A stretch of 9,401 nucleotides of DNA from Candidatus Kerfeldbacteria bacterium RIFOXYC2_FULL_38_9 (GTDB lineage: Bacteria > Patescibacteriota > Patescibacteriia > UBA9570 > XYC2-FULL-38-9), in contig MHKJ01000023.1 of the NCBI GenBank assembly GCA_001818355.1, positions 1,334 through 10,734 on the forward strand. The letters are read 5' to 3'. The notes below the pieces were generated by a model, which did no database searches, had not been told where the DNA came from, and saw nothing but the letters and a program-made list of their open reading frames with translations. Both the position numbers and the translations under genes were made by a program. Shown in pieces: positions 5,955-9,401 of this stretch (position 1 is its first letter; each line of letters opens with the position of its first letter).

Positions 5955-5998
5955 GTACATGTTCTGGTTTGCTTCGTACATTTTACCAGAACATGGAC
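5955..5998. repeat. 14-bp inverted repeat with one mismatch
   Basis: GTACATGTTCTGGT (5955-5968) and ACCAGAACATGGAC (5985-5998) are inverted copies matching at 13 of 14 positions, with a perfect 11-bp core and a 16-base loop. Part of the loop repeats flanking sequence: TTCGTACAT occurs at 5952-5960 and 5973-5981. No T run follows the right arm, so it is not a standard terminator. It could be a regulator binding site, a structured RNA element, or the terminal repeat of a vanished element. Confidence 0.6.
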
Positions 5999-6201
5999 TA
6001 ACAGCCACGCATGACACTGTGTATAATGCAGGCGCAAAGACAAAGACCGCGGCGTGATATTCATATGTGAGCCAGAAGTAAAACTCGCCCTTTTCCACAA
6101 AAACAGCAAAATAGTTATTTGATAATTATTTAAAATCGAGAGAGGAATCGATACAAACGAGCTAAACTTTCCAAAAAATTTAATGCGTTAAAAGAAGTGT
6201 T

Positions 6202-6303
6202 ATGAACAATCCAGAAAAGTTTATAATAAATCCAACCAATGAATTTCATATTTTACGACATTATCAATTTATTGATGATGCATATAAAAGAAGCTTTAGT
6301 TGA
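6202..6303 (+). CDS. Doubtful small ORF (33 aa)
   Basis: The frame starts MNNPEKFIINPTNEFHILRH and ends DDAYKRSFS before a TGA. The composition is plausible for protein (Asn, His, Tyr and Phe present, no low complexity), but there is no Shine-Dalgarno, promoter or family match that I can see. It could be the head of a truncated gene, like the scraps at 2472-2818. Confidence 0.25.
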   Translation: MNNPEKFIINPTNEFHILRHYQFIDDAYKRSFS

Positions 6304-6351
6304 TATGCCATATTGGTATTACGATTATTCTCAGAAAAAACTATGTTTCAC

Positions 6352-6382
6352 TTTCAATTCACCTCTATTCGTGTAGTATATT
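6352..6382 (+). promoter_or_regulatory. Candidate promoter of the two-component operon
   Basis: TTTCAA (6352-6357), 16 bases, TAGTAT (6374-6379); or, one base on, TTCAAT (6353-6358), 18 bases, TATATT (6377-6382). Either places transcription start at or just before the ATG at 6388, so the response-regulator message would be leaderless or nearly so. Confidence 0.4.
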
Positions 6383-6387
6383 GATAT

Positions 6388-7059
6388 ATGAAAATACTTA
6401 TTGTTGAGGACGAAGTCGGCATAGGTAAACCATTGCAAAAATCGTTAGAACGACATGGTTTTGCTGTTGATTACGCCCAAACCGGGAAAGAAGCGTTAAA
6501 ATTAGCACATATTTATCAGTATGATTGCATTTTGCTTGATATTAATTTACCTGAAATAGACGGTTTAACTGTTGTACAACAACTGCGCGAAGAAGCTAAC
6601 ACCACTCCAATTATTATGTTAACTGCCAGAACGCAACTGTATAATAAACTAGAAGGGTTTGGCGTAGGAGCAGACGATTATATTACGAAGCCATTTCATT
6701 TGGAAGAAGTCATTGCCCGCATTCATGCCGTTATTAAGCGTACGTGCGCAAATAAAAATACTTCTTTGCAGTTTGGAGGGTATGAATTATTTCCAGAAAA
6801 GAATATTGTCGTATCCCACGCAAAAAATGATAAAAAAATTATTTTAACTTCAAAAGAAGCGGCTATTTTAGAATATTTGATACGCAATAATGACCGCATT
6901 GTCTCTACCGAAGAAATTATTGAACACGTGTGGGACAGGGAAGTTAATTCGTTTACAGATTCAGTAAAAACGCATATCAAAACATTGCGTCAAAAAATAG
7001 ACCCTAAAAAAATAATTATTAATACTATCCGTGGGAAAGGATATCAAATACAACTATGA
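6388..7059 (+). CDS. OmpR/PhoB-family response regulator
   Basis: A cytoplasmic DNA-binding response regulator, phosphorylated by the kinase encoded next to it. The receiver domain (1-120) has the acidic pair Glu7-Asp8, phospho-acceptor Asp51 (LLDINLPEIDG), Thr79 in MLTAR and Lys101 in ITKPF, all intact. The C-terminal winged-helix effector domain (about 126-223) shows LTSKEAAILEYLIRN, the recognition-helix region SVKTHIKTLRQKI and the closing hairpin TIRGKGYQI, typical of the OmpR family. Length (223) is normal. Its TGA stop overlaps the kinase ATG by 4 bp (ATGA), so the two are translationally coupled. Likely targets include its own operon and the neighbouring adaptor gene at 8331, by inference from position. 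Confidence 0.95.
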   Translation: MKILIVEDEVGIGKPLQKSLERHGFAVDYAQTGKEALKLAHIYQYDCILLDINLPEIDGLTVVQQLREEANTTPIIMLTARTQLYNKLEGFGVGADDYITKPFHLEEVIARIHAVIKRTCANKNTSLQFGGYELFPEKNIVVSHAKNDKKIILTSKEAAILEYLIRNNDRIVSTEEIIEHVWDREVNSFTDSVKTHIKTLRQKIDPKKIIINTIRGKGYQIQL

Positions 7060-8198
7060 ACCTCACTATTCGACTCAAACTAACACTGTGGTATTCTCTC
7101 ATGCTTATTGTTACGAGCGGGTTGTTTATTGTACTGGCAAATACGGTGGTTACACAACAATATCATAAAACACCTCAAGAAATTTTTTCAGAAATTCAAG
7201 AACGAGATCCGCAGTTTCAATTTGGAGGGCGACCGAATGGCGATGATCCATTTATGAATCGTCAAGATGTTGCCACCCTTGTGCGGCAAGTGCGTGAAGA
7301 AGATCAGCAAAAAATTCAAAATACCGTGTTGAGTATTTTTATTGTTCTCATGGCTTTATCTTTTGGCGGTGGGTATATTATTGCTGGCAGAATGCTTTCC
7401 CCGATTCGTAAAATAAATGAAGAAACTCGAAAGATGAGCGCAGATAATTTACAACCCATTGAAGGAAGTACTGTGCAAGACGAATTAGGAGAGCTGACCA
7501 TCAATTTGAATGGCATGATTACTCGTTTGCGAGATTCGTTTCATGTTCAAAAACAATTTGTGGAAAATGCTTCGCATGAATTAAAAACACCACTGACTAT
7601 TGTCCAAACGAACTTAGAAGCGGCATTAGAAGACAAGACTGTTGCGCGTGACGAGATGCAAGAATACATCAATCAAGCATTGAAATCGACTCAATTTATG
7701 AATCGATTAACCGAAGATTTGTTATTGTTATCTGTTGTAAAAGAACACATTCCATTTGATGACGTACAGACAAAAGATGTTGTTGAAGGTGCGGTAAAAC
7801 AATTGCAACCCATTGCTTTAGAGCAGAAAAAAAATATTATTACGCAATTTCCTGACCATATAAAAACAATTAAAGGTAATAGTACATTGTTAACGCGCGC
7901 CGTAATGAACTGTATTGAAAATGCTATTAAATACGCTCGAACGAAAATTATTGTTCAGGTGGCACTGACAAATAATCGTATACAAATTACGGTTCAAGAT
8001 GATGGTGAAGGTATTTTGCAAGAACACATTGCAAAAGTATTTGACCGTTTTTACCGGGCAGATGACGCTCGTTCTCGTCGCTCTGGTGGTGCAGGGTTAG
8101 GTCTGGCTATTACAAAATCGATTATAGAAAAACATAATGGTTCTATTACGCTTTCTTCTGAACCAGAGAAAGGCACAACAGTTGTGATAACGTTATAA
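7056..8198 (+). CDS. Membrane sensor histidine kinase (HAMP, HisKA, HATPase)
   Basis: The partner kinase of the preceding regulator. Transmembrane helix 1 is about residues 10-30 and helix 2 about 90-110, leaving an extracytoplasmic sensor of only about 60 residues (31-90), rich in Gln, Asp and Glu with no recognisable sensor fold. HAMP follows (about 111-163). The HisKA domain carries phospho-acceptor His174 in NASHELKTPLT. The ATP-binding domain has the N box NCIENAIKY (Asn285, Asn289), G1 box DDGEGI (Asp315 as the DxGxG aspartate), F box FDRFYRAD (329-336) and G2 box GGAGLGLAI (344-352). All catalytic boxes are intact and the length (380) is normal for a small-sensor kinase. Translation is coupled to the regulator through ATGA at 7056-7059. 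The short acidic loop suggests sensing of cations, cationic peptides or a membrane partner, but that is a guess. Confidence 0.95.
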   Translation: MNLTIRLKLTLWYSLMLIVTSGLFIVLANTVVTQQYHKTPQEIFSEIQERDPQFQFGGRPNGDDPFMNRQDVATLVRQVREEDQQKIQNTVLSIFIVLMALSFGGGYIIAGRMLSPIRKINEETRKMSADNLQPIEGSTVQDELGELTINLNGMITRLRDSFHVQKQFVENASHELKTPLTIVQTNLEAALEDKTVARDEMQEYINQALKSTQFMNRLTEDLLLLSVVKEHIPFDDVQTKDVVEGAVKQLQPIALEQKKNIITQFPDHIKTIKGNSTLLTRAVMNCIENAIKYARTKIIVQVALTNNRIQITVQDDGEGILQEHIAKVFDRFYRADDARSRRSGGAGLGLAITKSIIEKHNGSITLSSEPEKGTTVVITL

Positions 8199-8222
8199 TT
8201 CTTGCATAATAGAGCGCTGTGT

Positions 8223-8248
8223 AAAAAAGGCTTACAATAGCCTTTTTT
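8223..8248. terminator. Rho-independent terminator of the two-component operon
   Basis: AAAAAAGGCT (8223-8232), loop TACAAT, AGCCTTTTTT (8239-8248): a perfect 10-bp stem ending in six T, 25 bases after the kinase stop. The A run on the other arm would let it work in both directions. It separates the adaptor gene's transcription from the kinase operon unless read through. Confidence 0.85.
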
Positions 8249-8292
8249 CTTCACATTCACTTCACCAAGGTTTGTGTATGATGCCTATATAT

Positions 8293-8321
8293 TTGTACAG
8301 GCAGATTATTTAATTCATTAT
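8293..8321 (+). promoter_or_regulatory. Candidate promoter of the adaptor gene
   Basis: TTGTAC (8293-8298), 17 bases, CATTAT (8316-8321). The -35 and spacing are the same as in the promoter at 5296-5324. It predicts a start a few bases before the ATG at 8331. An alternative weak -10, TATGAT at 8277-8282, lies further upstream with no good -35. Confidence 0.35.
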
Positions 8322-8330
8322 TTTTTTCTT

Positions 8331-9401
8331 ATGTGGAAAAAACGATTAGCAAAACTGTGGATTTTTGTGAGAACCCATAAGGTGCGGGTTCTTGTTTTGA
8401 TTTGTATTTTGGCAGGCGGTGCGTGGTATGGATATACAAAAATAAAACCCGCAAATACAGAAGTAAAATATACAACTGTCGCAGTTGCAAATGGTAATAT
8501 TATGGCTACTGTTTCAGGAACAGGACAAATTGCGGAAGAAAATCAAGTAGAAATAAAGCCAACATCAACAACAACGGTTACTTCTATTTCTGTAAAAGAG
8601 GGTGATTCAGTCAAAGAAGGTGATACTCTTATGAAATTAGATAGTGCGTCTGCTACAACAAGTATAGAGCAAGCAGAAGCGAGCTTCGAAAGCGCGCAGG
8701 CAAATTATAATAAAGTACTTGCTGGTACAACGAGCGCAGAAATTGAAGTGGCAAAAACGCAAGTGGAATCTGCTCAAACGAGTGTCGATAACGCAGAAGA
8801 AAATTATGATGCGGTTGTTTCTTTGCAAAAAACTTCTGTCAGCAACGCATATAGTACTTTATTGAATTCCGGCATTACTTCTTTTAGTTCTTCAGGTAAT
8901 GGTAGCGGTACAGTACCTTCAAATACCTCAGGTTCAATACCCGCAACAGCAACGACAACAAGTACAGGGAATGCCATTCCGTCATCAGGAAACACATCAA
9001 CTGCGACAGTGACTATTTCAGGCACCTATACCGGTACCACAGAAGGAACCTATAAAATTAAAATCACTGTCACTGATTCTGTCTATTCATTTACTATTTC
9101 CGGGTTAGAGTCTGTAACAGGCAAGTTAACCCCAGATGTGCCGGTAAAATTTGGGAAAAAAGGATTGTATTTGACGCTCAGCTCAACAGGAACAGTGGTG
9201 AATAACAGTGTGTGGACATTACCTATTCCCAACACACTCGCAAGTAATTATTTAACAAACTACAATGCACATCAAACAGCATTGCAAAATCAGAACCAAG
9301 CACTGGTGAGCGCTCAAAATAATATTGATTCAGCACAAGCACAGCTAGACCAGGCTGAAGCAGCCCTTGCTCAAAAACAAGAATCAGCAGATTCTGCTTC
9401 T
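8331..9401 (+). CDS. HlyD/MacA-like periplasmic adaptor (membrane fusion protein), partial at the window end
   Basis: The frame runs 357 codons to the edge without a stop. Residues 1-17 are basic and cytoplasmic, and about 18-37 form a membrane anchor. The first beta-barrel/lipoyl half follows: ATVSGTGQI (59-67), then VTSISVKEGDSVKEGDTLMKLD (about 83-104), the classic lipoyl hairpin. The first coiled-coil helix covers about 108-180 (Ala/Gln/Glu heptads). A Ser/Thr/Gly linker (181-224) leads into a beta domain (225-300) ending GKKGLYLTL and WTLPIPN; the return helix starts near 305 (Ala/Gln repeats SAQNNIDSAQAQLDQAEAAL). The second lipoyl half, beta-barrel and C-terminus lie outside the window. 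It should link an inner-membrane ABC or RND pump to export; a MacB-type ABC transporter often follows such genes. It is next to the two-component operon, which may regulate it. Confidence 0.88.
   Translation, partial: MWKKRLAKLWIFVRTHKVRVLVLICILAGGAWYGYTKIKPANTEVKYTTVAVANGNIMATVSGTGQIAEENQVEIKPTSTTTVTSISVKEGDSVKEGDTLMKLDSASATTSIEQAEASFESAQANYNKVLAGTTSAEIEVAKTQVESAQTSVDNAEENYDAVVSLQKTSVSNAYSTLLNSGITSFSSSGNGSGTVPSNTSGSIPATATTTSTGNAIPSSGNTSTATVTISGTYTGTTEGTYKIKITVTDSVYSFTISGLESVTGKLTPDVPVKFGKKGLYLTLSSTGTVVNNSVWTLPIPNTLASNYLTNYNAHQTALQNQNQALVSAQNNIDSAQAQLDQAEAALAQKQESADSAS

Larger units (their letters stand above)
5835..6387. other. Long intergenic region without a convincing gene
   Basis: About 550 bases between the HIT gene and the response regulator. 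It holds a 14-bp inverted repeat (5955-5998), an isolated TATAAT at 6022-6027, and a 33-codon ORF (6202-6303), each listed separately where useful. Other ATG frames here are under 20 codons (for example 5868-5924, hydrophobic, and 6011-6070) and carry no supporting signal. I see no tRNA, terminator with a clear T run, or transposase remnant. Confidence 0.5.

Noticed and set aside
6135..6152. ATCGA/TCGAT inverted repeat
   Set aside because: Only 5 bp with an 8-base gap and no nearby promoter or gene; expected by chance.
8804..9025. 73-codon minus-strand frame inside the adaptor gene
   Set aside because: It is the complement of the Ser/Thr/Gly-rich linker. The repetitive Val/Glu/Pro composition is a by-product of the + strand gene.

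Overview
The window is low-G+C bacterial DNA read with the standard code: TAA, TAG and TGA all act as stops, and the 607-residue GH3 frame has no internal TGA. Start codons lack Shine-Dalgarno motifs, and several sit a few bases after a -10-like hexamer. With the small single-domain genes and a CPR-style membrane-fusion protein, this suggests a Candidate Phyla Radiation (Patescibacteria) genome. That placement is inference from style, not from a marker gene. All genes I accept are on the + strand.

Layout. 1-285: end of an unrecognised small protein, followed by hairpins (295-404). 469-2292: membrane-anchored GH3 beta-glucosidase/exoglucanase. 2293-2832: a graveyard segment with a G+C-rich multi-hairpin stretch (2344-2445), the C-terminal scrap of an HD phosphohydrolase (2472-2621) and what looks like the N-terminal scrap of a cupin-type protein (2717-2818). 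2833-3285: cytidine/nucleoside deaminase-fold enzyme. 3310-3417: another orphan coding scrap. 3493-4593: Fic AMP-transferase with a C-terminal winged helix, behind a near-consensus promoter embedded in nested inverted repeats. 4642-5292: HAD phosphatase/beta-phosphoglucomutase-like enzyme. 5331-5420: 29-codon ORF with its own promoter, in frame with the following HIT hydrolase (5448-5834). 5835-6387: about 550 bp without a convincing gene, holding a long inverted repeat and a 33-codon ORF. 6388-8198: OmpR-type response regulator and histidine kinase overlapping by 4 bp, ended by a clear terminator (8223-8248). 8331 to the edge: HlyD/MacA-like periplasmic adaptor with a beta-domain inserted in its coiled-coil hairpin, cut by the window end.

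How it fits together. The left two thirds is a string of mostly separately promoted housekeeping or accessory enzymes (glycoside, nucleobase, sugar-phosphate and nucleotide hydrolysis) with decayed genes between them, which reads as a region of gene turnover. The right third is a coherent unit: a two-component system next to an efflux-pump adaptor, a common arrangement in which the kinase senses envelope stress or a transported compound and the regulator controls the pump. No defence island, CRISPR array, transposase, tRNA or rRNA was seen. The most distinctive signals are the Fic operator, the in-frame sORF-HIT arrangement and the adaptor's inserted domain.
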